A stretch of 64,000 nucleotides of DNA from NCBI RefSeq assembly GCF_010731735.1, contig NZ_AP022588.1, forward strand, positions 868,001 to 932,000, given 5' to 3'. The DNA comes from Mycolicibacterium sediminis (lineage in GTDB: Bacteria > Actinomycetota > Actinomycetes > Mycobacteriales > Mycobacteriaceae). Positions 8,489 to 17,470 of this stretch are shown one piece after another; positions within the stretch are counted from its first letter, which is position 1; every line of letters begins with the position of its first letter. The position numbers were made by a program, and so were the translations under genes. The notes below the pieces were generated by a model. It saw nothing but the letters and a program-made list of their open reading frames with translations, searched no databases and was not told where the DNA came from.

Positions 8489-8536
8489 GCGCTTGCGCGA
8501 AGAGGATCGAGCACCGATGAGCGCTTGCGCGAAGAG
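8483..8536 (+). repeat. Two direct copies of a 22-bp junction repeat
   Basis: Identical 22-bp copies at 8483-8504 and 8515-8536, offset by 32 bp, share the core GAGCGCTTGCGCGAAGAG. Each carries an ATG overlapping a TGA (ATGA), the first overlapping the end of the dimethylglycine dehydrogenase gene. No other copy was noticed in this window. Mycobacterial interspersed repeats (MIRU) are known to link genes with ATGA-type overlaps; whether this sequence is related to them is not established here. Confidence 0.8.
8485..8520 (+). CDS. Mini-ORF 1 in junction repeat (MSACAKRIEHR)
   Basis: An 11-codon frame begins at the ATG that overlaps the TGA of the dimethylglycine dehydrogenase gene and ends at a TGA that overlaps the next ATG. 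It may be translated by termination-reinitiation and act as a coupler to the sarcosine oxidase gene. Its function as a peptide is doubtful. Confidence 0.3.
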   Translation: MSACAKRIEHR

Positions 8537-8546
8537 CAGAAGGTAA
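8517..8546 (+). CDS. Mini-ORF 2 in junction repeat (MSACAKSRR)
   Basis: A 9-codon frame starts in the ATGA shared with mini-ORF 1 and ends in TAA 11 bp before the sarcosine oxidase ATG. It shares its first six residues with mini-ORF 1 because both lie in the same repeat. AGAAGG inside it may serve as ribosome binding site for the next gene. Confidence 0.3.
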   Translation: MSACAKSRR

Positions 8547-8557
8547 GGCGATAGACC

Positions 8558-9700
8558 ATGAGCGACAACGCATATGACGTCATCGTCGTCGGACTGGGCG
8601 GCATGGGCAGCGCGGCCGCCTACCATCTGGCGCGCCGCGGTGTGCGGGTGCTCGGGCTGGAGAAGTTCGGGCCGGCCCACGACCGCGGCTCCAGTCACGG
8701 CGGCTCGCGCATCATCCGGCAGTCGTACTTCGAGGATCCGGCGTACGTCCCGCTGCTGCTGCGCGCCTACGAGCTGTGGGCGGAGCTGACCCGGGACACC
8801 GGCATCGAGGTGCACCGGCTCACGGGCGGCCTCTTCATCGGGCCGCCCGAAAGCCTCACCGTCGCAGGCAGTCTGCGGGCGGCCCAAGAGTGGTCGCTGC
8901 CGCACGAGATGCTCGACGCCGGCGAGATCCGGCGGCGCTTCCCGACCCTCGCTCCGGCACCCGGCGACGTGGCCCTGTACGAGGCGAAGGCAGGCTTCGC
9001 ACGCCCCGAGGCGACGGTGCGGGCCCATCTCGACCTGGCCGCACGCGAGGGTGCCACCCTGCACTTCGACGAGGAGGTGCTGGACTGGGCGGACGGACCG
9101 CGCGGCGTCACGGTGACCACCGCGCGCGGCACCTACACCGCAGGCCAGCTGGTGGTGTGTCCCGGCGCGTGGGCGCCGAGTCTGTTGTCCACGTTGGGGA
9201 TACCGATCACGATCGAGCGTCAGGTCCTCTACTGGCTGGAGGCCGAGGGTGGCGTCGCGCCCTTCGAGGACCACCCCATCTACATCTACGAAAACGAATT
9301 CGACGAGCAGATCTACGGGTTCCCCGCGATCGACGGGCCGGCCGGTGGCGTCAAGACGGCGTTCTTCCGCAAGGGCCGGGTCTGCACTCCCGACACGATC
9401 GACCGCACCGTGTACCCCGCCGAGATCGACGAGATGCGCGACCGAGTGACGCGCCTGGTGCCCGCGCTGAACGGTCCGGCGGTGCACACCGCCACGTGCA
9501 TGTACTCGAACACGCCCGACGAGCACTTCGTCATCACCCGGCCCGTCGACTTCGACAACGTCACCGTGGCGTGCGGATTCTCGGGCCACGGCTTCAAGTT
9601 CGTCCCCGTCGTCGGTGAGGTCCTCGCGGATCTCGCCACCGACGGATCGACCACTCATCCCATCGGACTCTTCGACCCCCGCCGGCTGGTGACCACGTGA
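8558..9700 (+). CDS. Monomeric sarcosine oxidase / N-methyl amino acid oxidase
   Basis: A 380-residue flavoprotein of the MSOX/MTOX family. The FAD motif GLGGMG is at residues 12-17, followed by the typical [11 protein letters not shown] stretch. C314 in [13 protein letters not shown] matches the cysteine that binds FAD covalently in monomeric sarcosine oxidase, at nearly the same position. It would oxidise sarcosine to glycine, formaldehyde and H2O2. It sits between the dimethylglycine dehydrogenase-like gene and the Rieske oxygenase, and its TGA overlaps the GTG of the latter by 4 nt, so the genes form one operon. N-methyltryptophan or another secondary amine is an alternative substrate, but context favours sarcosine. 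Confidence 0.87.
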   Translation: MSDNAYDVIVVGLGGMGSAAAYHLARRGVRVLGLEKFGPAHDRGSSHGGSRIIRQSYFEDPAYVPLLLRAYELWAELTRDTGIEVHRLTGGLFIGPPESLTVAGSLRAAQEWSLPHEMLDAGEIRRRFPTLAPAPGDVALYEAKAGFARPEATVRAHLDLAAREGATLHFDEEVLDWADGPRGVTVTTARGTYTAGQLVVCPGAWAPSLLSTLGIPITIERQVLYWLEAEGGVAPFEDHPIYIYENEFDEQIYGFPAIDGPAGGVKTAFFRKGRVCTPDTIDRTVYPAEIDEMRDRVTRLVPALNGPAVHTATCMYSNTPDEHFVITRPVDFDNVTVACGFSGHGFKFVPVVGEVLADLATDGSTTHPIGLFDPRRLVTT

Positions 9701-10863
9701 CGACCATCGATGACCCCCGACCCGCCGCCGCCCCCGCGGCCAACGCGGGCACCCTCGTCCCCACGCTGGGTGGCCAGTACTACTGCGACCCAGCCATATT
9801 CGAGGCCGAACAGGATCGCATCTTCGAGCAGATGTGGTTCTGCGCCGCCCGAGGTGCCGACCTCGCCAGCCCCGGCGCCTTCCGCAAGGTCCAGGTCGGA
9901 CGCGAGAGCGTGCTGGTGGTACGTGGACGCGACGGTGCGCTCAACGCGTTCCTGAACGTGTGCCGCCACCGCGGTGCCATGCTCTGCACCGAGGACGCCG
10001 GCACCGTGAATCGCCATCTGCGCTGTCCGTACCACGCCTGGACCTACGACCTCGACGGCAAGCTCAAGGCGGCCCCGAACCTCGGATCGCTCACCGACGC
10101 GAACGGCGCACGGATCAGCCGGACCGAGTACGGCCTCGTCCCCGTCGCGCTGCGCGAATGGCTGGGCTACGCCTGGGTGTGCCTCGCCGACGAACCGCCG
10201 TCGTTCGAGACCGACGTCGTCGGCACCGTCAGCGCACGCCTGGGCGACGCCGACGCCGTCGAGAACTACGGCGTGGGAGGGCTGTCCGTCGGCCGCCGCG
10301 TGGTCTACGACGTGAAGGCCAACTGGAAGCTCATCATCGAGAACTTCATGGAGTGCTACCACTGCGCCACGATCCACCCCGAACTCACCGAGGTCCTGCC
10401 CGAGTTCGCCGACGGCCTGGCCGCGCAGTACTTCGTCGGGCACGGTGCGCTGTTCGGCGAGCAGGTGCAGGGATTCACCATCGACGGCAGTGCCGGCGTG
10501 GACCCGATCCCCGGCGTGTCGGCCGACCAGGACCGGCGCTACTACGCGATCACCGTGCGGCCGAACGTGTTCGTGAGCCTCGTCCCCGACCACGTGATCT
10601 TCCACCGCATGTACCCGATGGCCGCCGACCGGACCATCGTGGAGTGCGACTGGCTCTACGTGCCGGACGTCGTCGAGCGCGGCATGGACCTCGACCGCTC
10701 CGTCGAGCTCTTCCACCGGGTCAACGTGCAGGACTTCGACGCGTGTGAACGGACCCAGCCGGCGATGTCGTCGCGCGCCTACCGCGCAGGTGGCGTGCTG
10801 GTTCCGTCCGAACACCACATCGGCGACTTCCACGACTGGGTCGCCGACAAGGTCCGCGGCTGA
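9697..10863 (+). CDS. Rieske non-heme iron monooxygenase, likely glycine betaine demethylase (GbcA-like)
   Basis: A 388-residue oxygenase alpha subunit. The Rieske ligands are C89-x-H91 (VCRHRG) and C110-x2-H113 (CPYHAW). The mononuclear iron site is H222 and H227 in CYHCATIH, with D346 (NVQD) the likely acidic ligand. The domain order and [12 protein letters not shown] motif fit the betaine, carnitine and stachydrine demethylase branch. It would convert glycine betaine to dimethylglycine plus formaldehyde, the first step for the two upstream enzymes. The GTG start overlaps the previous stop as GTGA. The cognate ferredoxin reductase (GbcB-type) is not encoded anywhere in this window. Confidence 0.85.
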   Translation: MTTIDDPRPAAAPAANAGTLVPTLGGQYYCDPAIFEAEQDRIFEQMWFCAARGADLASPGAFRKVQVGRESVLVVRGRDGALNAFLNVCRHRGAMLCTEDAGTVNRHLRCPYHAWTYDLDGKLKAAPNLGSLTDANGARISRTEYGLVPVALREWLGYAWVCLADEPPSFETDVVGTVSARLGDADAVENYGVGGLSVGRRVVYDVKANWKLIIENFMECYHCATIHPELTEVLPEFADGLAAQYFVGHGALFGEQVQGFTIDGSAGVDPIPGVSADQDRRYYAITVRPNVFVSLVPDHVIFHRMYPMAADRTIVECDWLYVPDVVERGMDLDRSVELFHRVNVQDFDACERTQPAMSSRAYRAGGVLVPSEHHIGDFHDWVADKVRG

Positions 10864-10923
10864 GCCGTGCACGGGGAAGGGGGGTGAGCAACGGTGCAGA
10901 CGATTGCCTACACTGGCCGGAAC

Positions 10924-11688
10924 ATGCAGAAGTCAGTAGCGGCGGTGCAGTCCGTCGACCGCGCGCTGACCGTCCTCGAGATCGTCGGCAAACTCGGTAG
11001 TGCGGGCGTCACCGAGATCGCGACGGAACTCGGCGTGCACAAGTCGACGGTGTCCCGGCTGATCGCGGTGCTGGAGTCGCGCGGTTTCGTCGAACAGCTG
11101 TCCGACCGCGGCAAGTACCAGCTGGGGTTCGCGATCGTGCGGCTGGCGGGTTCGACCAGCGCCCGGATGGACCTGGCGAAGGAGAGTCAGGCGATCTGCG
11201 ACCGGCTCGCCGATCAGTGCGGCGAGACCACGAACCTCGCGATCCTCGACGACGACCGCGTCATCAACGTCGTCGAGGCCCACGGGCCCGCGGAGATCAC
11301 GCTGCGCAGCTGGGTGGGACAGAACTGCCCCGCGCACGCGACGTCCAGCGGCAAGATCCTCCTGGCCGGGCTCGAACCCGGCGACGTCGACGATCTCGTC
11401 GACGATCCGCTGACGGTGTACACCTCCAACACGATTCGTGATCTGGCGGCACTGCGCGACGAGCTGGCGACGGTGCGGGACACCGGATGGGCAAGCGTGC
11501 GCGAGGAACTGGAGATTGGCTTGAACGCCGTCGCCGCCCCGGTCCGCGACAGCACCGGCAATGTCGTTGCCGCACTGAGTGTCTCGGGTCCGGCCTACCG
11601 GCTGGAGCCCCTTCGATTCGAGGTGGTGGCCGAGATGGCCGTGGCAGCGGCCGCCGCCGTCAGCCGACGGCTCGGATACACCGGGTGA
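10924..11688 (+). CDS. IclR family transcriptional regulator
   Basis: A 254-residue regulator. The winged helix-turn-helix lies at about residues 5-60 (VDRALTVLEIVG, then HKSTVSRLIAVLESRG), followed by the GAF-like IclR effector domain with TNLAILDDDRVINV and a C-terminal tail. I chose ATG 10924 because TACACT (10909-10914) looks like a -10 box 9 nt before it and homologous IclR proteins usually start this close to the HTH. A GTG at 10894 with a purine-rich site upstream would add ten residues and remains possible. It follows the Rieske oxygenase by 60 bp and precedes the BCCT transporter, so it probably senses a betaine-pathway metabolite. Confidence 0.87.
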   Translation: MQKSVAAVQSVDRALTVLEIVGKLGSAGVTEIATELGVHKSTVSRLIAVLESRGFVEQLSDRGKYQLGFAIVRLAGSTSARMDLAKESQAICDRLADQCGETTNLAILDDDRVINVVEAHGPAEITLRSWVGQNCPAHATSSGKILLAGLEPGDVDDLVDDPLTVYTSNTIRDLAALRDELATVRDTGWASVREELEIGLNAVAAPVRDSTGNVVAALSVSGPAYRLEPLRFEVVAEMAVAAAAAVSRRLGYTG

Positions 11689-11833
11689 GGCCGTCCAAAC
11701 CATTGCCTGACAAGCGAATACACCCGGTGGACGCGCGGGCCGGTTTGGCCATTCGCTCAGCACGACCACCACGGGTGCTGTCTAATACGCACGTGTGCGC
11801 CGATAGCCGATGGACGAGGCGAGGAGACCCGAC

Positions 11834-13594
11834 ATGTCGCTCGATGTGAACAGTTCAGGCACGTCCGCCGCGGATCCCGACCCCGCTGCGCCCAAGGTCA
11901 AGCCCAAGGTGGGGCACAACCCGCTGGCACCGATCGTCAACCGGGTCGAACCGGCCGACCGGAACCCCGGCAGGGACTGGGTGGTGTTCGGGGTCACCGG
12001 CACGCTGGCCATCGCCTTCGTGCTGTGGGGCATCCTGAGCAAGGAGAGCCTGTCGACGGTGTCGGCCGGCGCCAAGGACTCGTTGATCAAGGGGCTGGGC
12101 TGGTTCTTCGTCCTGGCGGCGAGCTTCTTCGTCATCTACGTCCTGTGGCTGGCGGCCAGCAAGTACGGCCGCATCCCGCTCGGCGCCGACGACGAGGAAC
12201 CGGAGTTCCGGACCACGTCGTGGATCGCGATGATGTTCAGCGCGGGCATGGGCATCGGCCTGATGTTCTGGGGCGTCGCCGAGCCGCTGACCTACTTCGT
12301 CACCCCGCCTCCCGGCACCAGCCAGGCGCAGACCGACGAGGCCTTCCAGACCGCCATGGCCACCACGATGTTCCACTGGGGACTGCACCCGTGGGCCATC
12401 TACGCGGTGGTCGGGCTGGCCATCGGTTACGGCATGTTCCGCAAGGGCCGGCCGGGGTTGCTGTCGGCGGCGTTCACGTCGCTCTTCGGTGACCGCGCCA
12501 ACGGTCCGGCCGGGAAGGTCATCGACATCCTCGCGATCTTCGCGACGCTGTTCGGGTCCGCGGCGTCGCTCGGCCTCGGCGCGCTGCAGATCGGCCAGGG
12601 CATGGAGTTCAACGGGTGGGTCGGCACGGTCGGCACCCCGATCCTCGTCGTCATCATCGCGGTGTTGACCGTCGCCTTCATCCTGTCCGCCGTCTCGGGA
12701 ATCGCCCGCGGCATCCAGTGGCTGTCGAACATCAACATGGTGCTCGCCCTGACCCTGGCGGTGTTCGTCTTCGTCGCGGGACCGACGCTGCTGATCCTCA
12801 ACCTGGTCCCGAGCGCACTCGGCGACTACGTCCGCGACTTCGTCGCGATGAGCGCCCGCACCGACGCCAACGGCGACGAGGCCCTGGCCGCGTGGCTGTC
12901 CGGGTGGACGATCTTCTACTGGGCCTGGTGGGTGTCGTGGACGCCGTTCGTCGGCATGTTCATCGCCCGCATCAGTCGCGGCCGCACCATCCGGCAGTTC
13001 GTCACCGGCGTGCTGCTGGTGCCGACGCTGGTCAGCCTGGTGTGGTTCGCCGTCTTCGGCGGCTCGGCGATCGACCGGCAGCGCACCATCGGCGACATGG
13101 TGGACGCCGACGGCGCCGTCGACAGCACCGGCGCCCTGTTCCGGCTCCTCGACACCATGCCGCTGGCCGGTATCACGACCGTCCTGGTCATGGTGCTCGT
13201 CGCGATCTTCTTCGTCTCGGGCGCCGACGCCGCGTCCATCGTGATGGGGTCGCTGTCGGAGAAGGGCTCCCACGATCCACGGCGGAGCACCGTCGTGTTC
13301 TGGGGGGCGCTCACCGGCGCCGTCGCCGCGATCATGCTGGTCATCGGCGGTGGTGAAGGCGAAGCGCTGACGGGGCTGCAGAACCTGACGATCGTGGCGG
13401 CCGTGCCGTTCGTGTTCGTGATGGTGCTGCTGTGCGTGGCGCTGTACCGCGACCTGCGGACCGATCGGCTGGTGACCCTCGACCGGCGCAGCACCGAGCT
13501 GGTCGAACGCGCGGTGGTCACCGGTGCCGGCGAGCACGGCGAGCACTTCGACCTCGTCACCGAGTACCACGAACCGGAGACACCGACGAAATAG
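11834..13594 (+). CDS. BCCT family betaine/carnitine/choline transporter
   Basis: A 586-residue membrane protein with about 12 hydrophobic segments. Family marks include GMGIGLMFWGVAEPLTY, the FHWGLHPWAIY stretch and the signature around FYWAWWVSWTPFVGMF with ARISRGRTIRQF after it. BCCT carriers bring quaternary ammonium compounds such as glycine betaine into the cell, usually with Na+. The cytoplasmic N-tail of about 40 residues is rich in Pro, Lys and Asp; the C-tail is short and acidic. ATG 11834 has GAGGAG seven bases upstream. A TAATAC-type -10 lies near 11784 and a 7-bp inverted repeat (AGCGAAT at 11713, ATTCGCT at 11751) before that. It closes the betaine locus as its uptake system. 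Confidence 0.92.
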   Translation: MSLDVNSSGTSAADPDPAAPKVKPKVGHNPLAPIVNRVEPADRNPGRDWVVFGVTGTLAIAFVLWGILSKESLSTVSAGAKDSLIKGLGWFFVLAASFFVIYVLWLAASKYGRIPLGADDEEPEFRTTSWIAMMFSAGMGIGLMFWGVAEPLTYFVTPPPGTSQAQTDEAFQTAMATTMFHWGLHPWAIYAVVGLAIGYGMFRKGRPGLLSAAFTSLFGDRANGPAGKVIDILAIFATLFGSAASLGLGALQIGQGMEFNGWVGTVGTPILVVIIAVLTVAFILSAVSGIARGIQWLSNINMVLALTLAVFVFVAGPTLLILNLVPSALGDYVRDFVAMSARTDANGDEALAAWLSGWTIFYWAWWVSWTPFVGMFIARISRGRTIRQFVTGVLLVPTLVSLVWFAVFGGSAIDRQRTIGDMVDADGAVDSTGALFRLLDTMPLAGITTVLVMVLVAIFFVSGADAASIVMGSLSEKGSHDPRRSTVVFWGALTGAVAAIMLVIGGGEGEALTGLQNLTIVAAVPFVFVMVLLCVALYRDLRTDRLVTLDRRSTELVERAVVTGAGEHGEHFDLVTEYHEPETPTK

Positions 13595-13601
13595 CCCGGC
13601 C

Positions 13602-13607
13602 TAGGCT
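13602..13607 (+). promoter_or_regulatory. Leaderless -10 box TAGGCT
   Basis: TAGGCT ends 6 nt before the ATG at 13614, placing +1 at the start codon. The 12-mer CCTAGGCTGGGC around it recurs at 28950-28961 before the PucR gene, and TAGGCT also occurs at 40276 before the third cutinase. Confidence 0.4.
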
Positions 13608-13613
13608 GGGCCG

Positions 13614-14573
13614 ATGGGCGCCGCAGAACAGCGCGACGGGGTCGACCTCACCAACCTCGACCAGCCACTGACCGCCGAGGCGGGGGCCACCAAGCGCGAT
13701 CTGGTGGACTACCTCGACGGCGTGGCCGATCGGATGCTGCCCGGCCTCGCGGGCCGCCCGCTGACCGTGCTGCGGGCGCTGCGCGGCCGGGCGCCGTTCA
13801 TGCAGAAGAACGCGCCGAAGTACACGCCCGACTGGGTCCGGACCACGACGATCTGGGCGGACGCGTCGCACCGCGAGGTGCGCTACCCGCTGTGCGACGA
13901 CCGTCGCACGCTGCTCTGGCTGGCGAATCAGCGCGCCATCGAATACCACCCGGCGCTGGGCCTCGCGGACGACGTGTACCGGGCGACCCACCTCGTCCTG
14001 GACCTCGACCCGCCCGCCGACGCCGGCTTCGACGCCGTGGTCGCCGTGGCCCACCTGGTGCACCGGGCGCTGGCGGACAGTGGTCTGGCCGGTGCGGTCA
14101 AGACCAGCGGCGCCAAGGGCATCCACGTGTTCGTTCCGATCGACGGCACGTCCCCGCCCGACGACGTCGCCGCGGCGACACGCGCGTTGGCCGTCCGCAC
14201 CGAGGCGTTGGACCCCGCACTGGCGACCACGAAGTACGTCCTCGACGAGCGCGACGGCAAGGTGTTCGTCGACTCGACCCGATCCGGTGGCAACACCGTG
14301 GCCGCGGCCTACACCCCGCGGCTGCGTCCGGGACTGCCCGTGTCGTTCCCGGTCGACTGGGCCGACCTCGACGATGTGGACCCCGCTGCGATGACCGTGC
14401 ACACCGCCCTGGACGCGCTGGCGGGCAAGGACCCGTGGCGCGAGTCCATGCCCGGCCCGCAGCGTCTGCCGGACGACCTGATCGACCAGGGCCGGACCAT
14501 CCCCGTCGCCCGGGTCGCCGCGATGCACGAGGGCAAGCGGCGGGCCCGGGCGCGCCGGGAGCAGTCGGGTTAG
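13614..14573 (+). CDS. Stand-alone LigD-type polymerase domain (PolDom) protein
   Basis: A 319-residue protein covering only the polymerase/primase domain of LigD. The metal-binding pair is D130-x-D132 in LVLDLDPP, and KTSGAKGIHVFVPI carries the conserved basic and histidine nucleotide-binding residues. Mycobacteria are known to encode free PolDom proteins besides full LigD; they add nucleotides, often ribonucleotides, in gap filling and end joining. No Ku, ligase or nuclease gene is present here, so the partners must act from elsewhere. It follows the BCCT gene by 19 bp but has its own -10-like box, and its stop codon overlaps that of the convergent cutinase (TTAG). Confidence 0.88.
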   Translation: MGAAEQRDGVDLTNLDQPLTAEAGATKRDLVDYLDGVADRMLPGLAGRPLTVLRALRGRAPFMQKNAPKYTPDWVRTTTIWADASHREVRYPLCDDRRTLLWLANQRAIEYHPALGLADDVYRATHLVLDLDPPADAGFDAVVAVAHLVHRALADSGLAGAVKTSGAKGIHVFVPIDGTSPPDDVAAATRALAVRTEALDPALATTKYVLDERDGKVFVDSTRSGGNTVAAAYTPRLRPGLPVSFPVDWADLDDVDPAAMTVHTALDALAGKDPWRESMPGPQRLPDDLIDQGRTIPVARVAAMHEGKRRARARREQSG

Positions 14574-15283
14574 AGCTTGCCCACGGCGAACGCCGCGCCC
14601 TCGTTGACCTGGCCGTTGACCCCGTAGAGGGCGTGCGCCACCGACGGCGCACCGGTGAAGTCGCCGTCGCAGATCGTGTCGCCGGGTGCGCACAGCTGAA
14701 GGGTCTTGTCCGCGAACCGCGACCCGATGGTGATCTGCGGGGCGCCGTACTTGCTCAGGAACTGACCCGACGGCGTGCCGAACAGGACGACGGCGGCGAC
14801 GTGGTCGGCGGCCTGGGTCGACAGCGGCGCGGGCACCTGGTCGGCGGGCACGCCACTGGGCACCACGTCGGAGGTGGCGAAGCCCGTCACGACCGCGCCC
14901 TGGGAGTAGCCGCCGAGCACCATGCGGGTGTTGGGGCAGTCGACGGACATCTGCTGGATGCGGCCGCCCTCGTCGCGGATCCCGTCGACGACGGTGCGGG
15001 CGAACGCCTCGCGGTTGTCGAAATCCCCGCTGGCGGGGTAGTTCACGGCGTAGACGCCGACCGTCCTCGCGCCGGCCTGGGCGCGGACCGCGTCGACGAA
15101 CGCCTGTCCGATGCCGCCCACACCCGGGGCCTCACCGGTTCCGCGGGCGAAGACGACCTCGACGTCCGGGCAGGCCGGTTGGGCCGCGGCCTGGGGGACG
15201 ACGGAACCCGCGAGCGCCATCCACGTTCCCGCCGCGACGACGACACCGGTCCGGAGCACCTTGCTGACTACCTTCGACTTCAC
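14570..15283 (-). CDS. Cutinase-family secreted hydrolase (copy 1)
   Basis: A 237-residue protein with a Sec signal peptide (KVLRTGVVVAAGTWMALAG, cleavage near AAA-QP at 34/35) and a mature cutinase fold. The nucleophile is S127 in GGYSQGA, with D202 (CAPGDTIC) and H217 (VAHALYG) as partners and cysteines placed for two disulfides. Mycobacterial cutinase-like proteins hydrolyse lipid or polyester carboxyl esters outside the cell. The GTG at 15283 was preferred over an upstream start at 15352 because it begins the signal peptide and has AAGAAGGGTGG upstream. It lies 73 bp downstream of the AEC transporter gene on the same strand. Confidence 0.9.
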   Translation of the reverse strand: MKSKVVSKVLRTGVVVAAGTWMALAGSVVPQAAAQPACPDVEVVFARGTGEAPGVGGIGQAFVDAVRAQAGARTVGVYAVNYPASGDFDNREAFARTVVDGIRDEGGRIQQMSVDCPNTRMVLGGYSQGAVVTGFATSDVVPSGVPADQVPAPLSTQAADHVAAVVLFGTPSGQFLSKYGAPQITIGSRFADKTLQLCAPGDTICDGDFTGAPSVAHALYGVNGQVNEGAAFAVGKL

Positions 15284-15356
15284 GCTGGGTCCACCCTTCT
15301 TCGTGACGACGTCCGCCGCCACCGAACCCATACCCTGGCAACCGTCTGGCAAACCG

Positions 15357-16277
15357 CTACCCCAGCACGGCGACGATCGCGCAGATGACCGGAACCGACA
15401 CCAGCGTCGAGATCAGGGTGGCGTCGCGGGCCAACGACTCGTTGCTGCGGTACACCGCTGCGTAGGTGTTGATGTTCTGCGCCGAGGGCAGTGCAGCGAA
15501 TACCGTCACCAGGAGTGTCTGCTCCACCGACGCACCGAACACCCAGCGGGCGAGGACGAACGTGAGCGCCGGCATGAGCACGGTCTTGAACACCACGACC
15601 AGCCCGAGGTCGACGCGGTCGGACGGCGGGGTGCGCTCCGCGCGACTGCTGAGCGAGATGCCGAACGCCAGCAGCACCGTCGGGATGGCGAGGTCGGCGA
15701 GCAACCGCAGCGGATCCGCGACCGGACCACCCAGATCGACGCCGGTGCCGGCGAACACCAGCCCGACCGCGCTGGCCGCGATGATCGGGTTGGTCACCAG
15801 CGCGATGACCTGACGTCCCGCGGAGCGCCGCGGCCGGGCGGCGGAGTTGAGGATCGCGATGCCGATCGGTGCCATCACGGTCGCCTGGAACAGGATGAGC
15901 GCCGAGATCTCGGTGGTACTGCCGAAGACGTAGACGCTGAGCGGGATGCCGAGGTTGCCCGCGTTGACGTAGCAGGCGGTCCACGAGGCGATGGTGGAGT
16001 CGCCCCGGTTGCGTCTGCGCACCATCGCCACGACGGCGAAGCACCCGGCGAACACGAGCAGCGTCGCGACCGCCGAGATCAGCAGCGGAAGGGAGAAGAT
16101 CTGGGTCAGCGTCGCCTCGGAGAGGCTGAGCAGCAGCAGCGCAGGCACTCCGACGTGGAACGCGACGCGGTTGAGCACCATCCGGGCGTTGTCGCCCAGC
16201 ACGCCCGTCCTGCCGACGATCGCTCCCACCGCGATCACCACGCCGATGACCGCAAAGGCTTCGAGTACGGCGAGCAT
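15357..16277 (-). CDS. AEC family (auxin efflux carrier-like) transporter
   Basis: A 306-residue protein with about ten hydrophobic helices, beginning AVLEAFAVIGVVIAVGAIVG, and the AEC-like segments NRVAFHVGVPALLL and ACYVNAGNLGIPL. Family members export or import small carboxylates such as malate or malonate in bacteria; the substrate here is unknown. The ATG at 16277 gives the usual family length; in-frame starts at 16403 and 16338 would add a non-hydrophobic leader of up to 42 residues. It is divergent from nitronate monooxygenase, with 140 bp between starts, and is followed by cutinase copy 1. Confidence 0.85.
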   Translation of the reverse strand: MLAVLEAFAVIGVVIAVGAIVGRTGVLGDNARMVLNRVAFHVGVPALLLLSLSEATLTQIFSLPLLISAVATLLVFAGCFAVVAMVRRRNRGDSTIASWTACYVNAGNLGIPLSVYVFGSTTEISALILFQATVMAPIGIAILNSAARPRRSAGRQVIALVTNPIIAASAVGLVFAGTGVDLGGPVADPLRLLADLAIPTVLLAFGISLSSRAERTPPSDRVDLGLVVVFKTVLMPALTFVLARWVFGASVEQTLLVTVFAALPSAQNINTYAAVYRSNESLARDATLISTLVSVPVICAIVAVLG

Positions 16278-16417
16278 GCCGACGATCCTGTCAGGCTGGT
16301 AGGCGGGCCCTCGCAGCAGCGAGGAGATCGGTCGTTGCATCGCGGAAGCCCGACCGCCGAGGATCGTTGTACCGAGGACGGACACGTACTCCGGCTGCAT
16401 CACGGAAAGGGATTCAG

Positions 16418-17446
16418 ATGACGTCCCCCCTGGCCGACCTCGGCCTCACCATCCCCGTCGTCGCCGCGCCCATGGCCGGCGGCGGCACCACGCCTGCCAT
16501 GGTCATCGCCGCGCACGGGGCCGGCGGCCTCGGCTTCCTCGCCGCCGGCTACAAGACCGCGGAGGCACTGGCCGGCGCGATCGACACCGTGCGCGCGGCG
16601 GGCGTCCCGTTCGGCGTCAACGTGTTCGCGCCCAACCCCGTGCCGATCACCCCGCAGGACTACCGCGCCTACCGGTCGGCGGTCCAGGGCGACGCCGACC
16701 GCTACGGTCTGACGCTTCCGGACGACGTGGTGGACGACGACGACCACTTCGCGGCGAAGATCGAACTGCTGCTCGCGCAACCCGTTCCGCTCGTCAGCTT
16801 CACGTTCGGCATCCCCGATCCCGACGTCGTCGCCCGCCTGCGGCGGGCCGGCACCATCGTCGGCCAGACCGTCACGTCCCTGCGCGAGGCGGCGACGGCC
16901 GAAGCGGCAGGGGTGGACCTGCTGGTGCTGCAGGGCATCGGCGCGGGCGGCCACTCGGGCACGCTGACGCCGGACCGACCACCGGCCGACGTCGTGCTCG
17001 CCGATCTCGTCGCCGAGGTCGTGCACGGCACGTCGCTACCCGTGGTGGCGGCCGGCGGGTTGGCCACCGCGGGCGCCGTCGCCGCGGTGCTCGACGCGGG
17101 CGCCGAGGCCGTCGCCGTCGGAACCGTTCTGCTGCTCTCCGACGAGAGCGGTGCCTCGGCGACCCATCGCGCGGCGCTGACCGACCCGCATCGCACGGAG
17201 ACGGTCCTCACCCGGGCGTTCACCGGGCGGCCCGCACGCGGACTGCGCAACGACTTCATCGAGCGACACGACGCCTCGGCGCCGCTCGGCTACCCCGCCA
17301 TCCACCACCTCACGAGTCCGCTGCGCAAGGCCGCCGCAGCGGCGGGCGACGCCGACCTCGTGCACCTGTGGGCCGGGACCGGCTACCGCGAGGCGCGCCA
17401 GGAACCGACCGCAGCGGTCATGCGTCGCCTCGCCGGCGAGGCGTAG
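16418..17446 (+). CDS. Nitronate monooxygenase
   Basis: A 342-residue FMN-dependent TIM-barrel protein of the 2-nitropropane dioxygenase family. Family marks are the N-terminal PVVAAPMAGG FMN-contact loop, the VPFGVNVFAP segment and LQGIGAGGHSG with the conserved histidine, followed by the phosphate-binding VVAAGGLATAGAV. The enzyme oxidises propionate-3-nitronate or other alkyl nitronates, a detoxification function. ATG 16418 is preceded by GGAAAGGG. It stands alone between a divergent transporter gene and a membrane protein gene with its own SigF-like promoter. Confidence 0.88.
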   Translation: MTSPLADLGLTIPVVAAPMAGGGTTPAMVIAAHGAGGLGFLAAGYKTAEALAGAIDTVRAAGVPFGVNVFAPNPVPITPQDYRAYRSAVQGDADRYGLTLPDDVVDDDDHFAAKIELLLAQPVPLVSFTFGIPDPDVVARLRRAGTIVGQTVTSLREAATAEAAGVDLLVLQGIGAGGHSGTLTPDRPPADVVLADLVAEVVHGTSLPVVAAGGLATAGAVAAVLDAGAEAVAVGTVLLLSDESGASATHRAALTDPHRTETVLTRAFTGRPARGLRNDFIERHDASAPLGYPAIHHLTSPLRKAAAAAGDADLVHLWAGTGYREARQEPTAAVMRRLAGEA

Positions 17447-17470
17447 CGCCAGATCTCTTGCGGTGCGGAT

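Noticed and set aside
6182..9658. A 1158-codon open frame on the minus strand across the betaine genes, and similar long antisense frames at 11855-13570 and 59622-61532
   Set aside because: They arise from the strong G/C bias at third positions of the plus-strand genes. Their translations are low-complexity Arg/Gly/Asp/Val-rich sequence without motifs, while the plus-strand frames have complete catalytic signatures.
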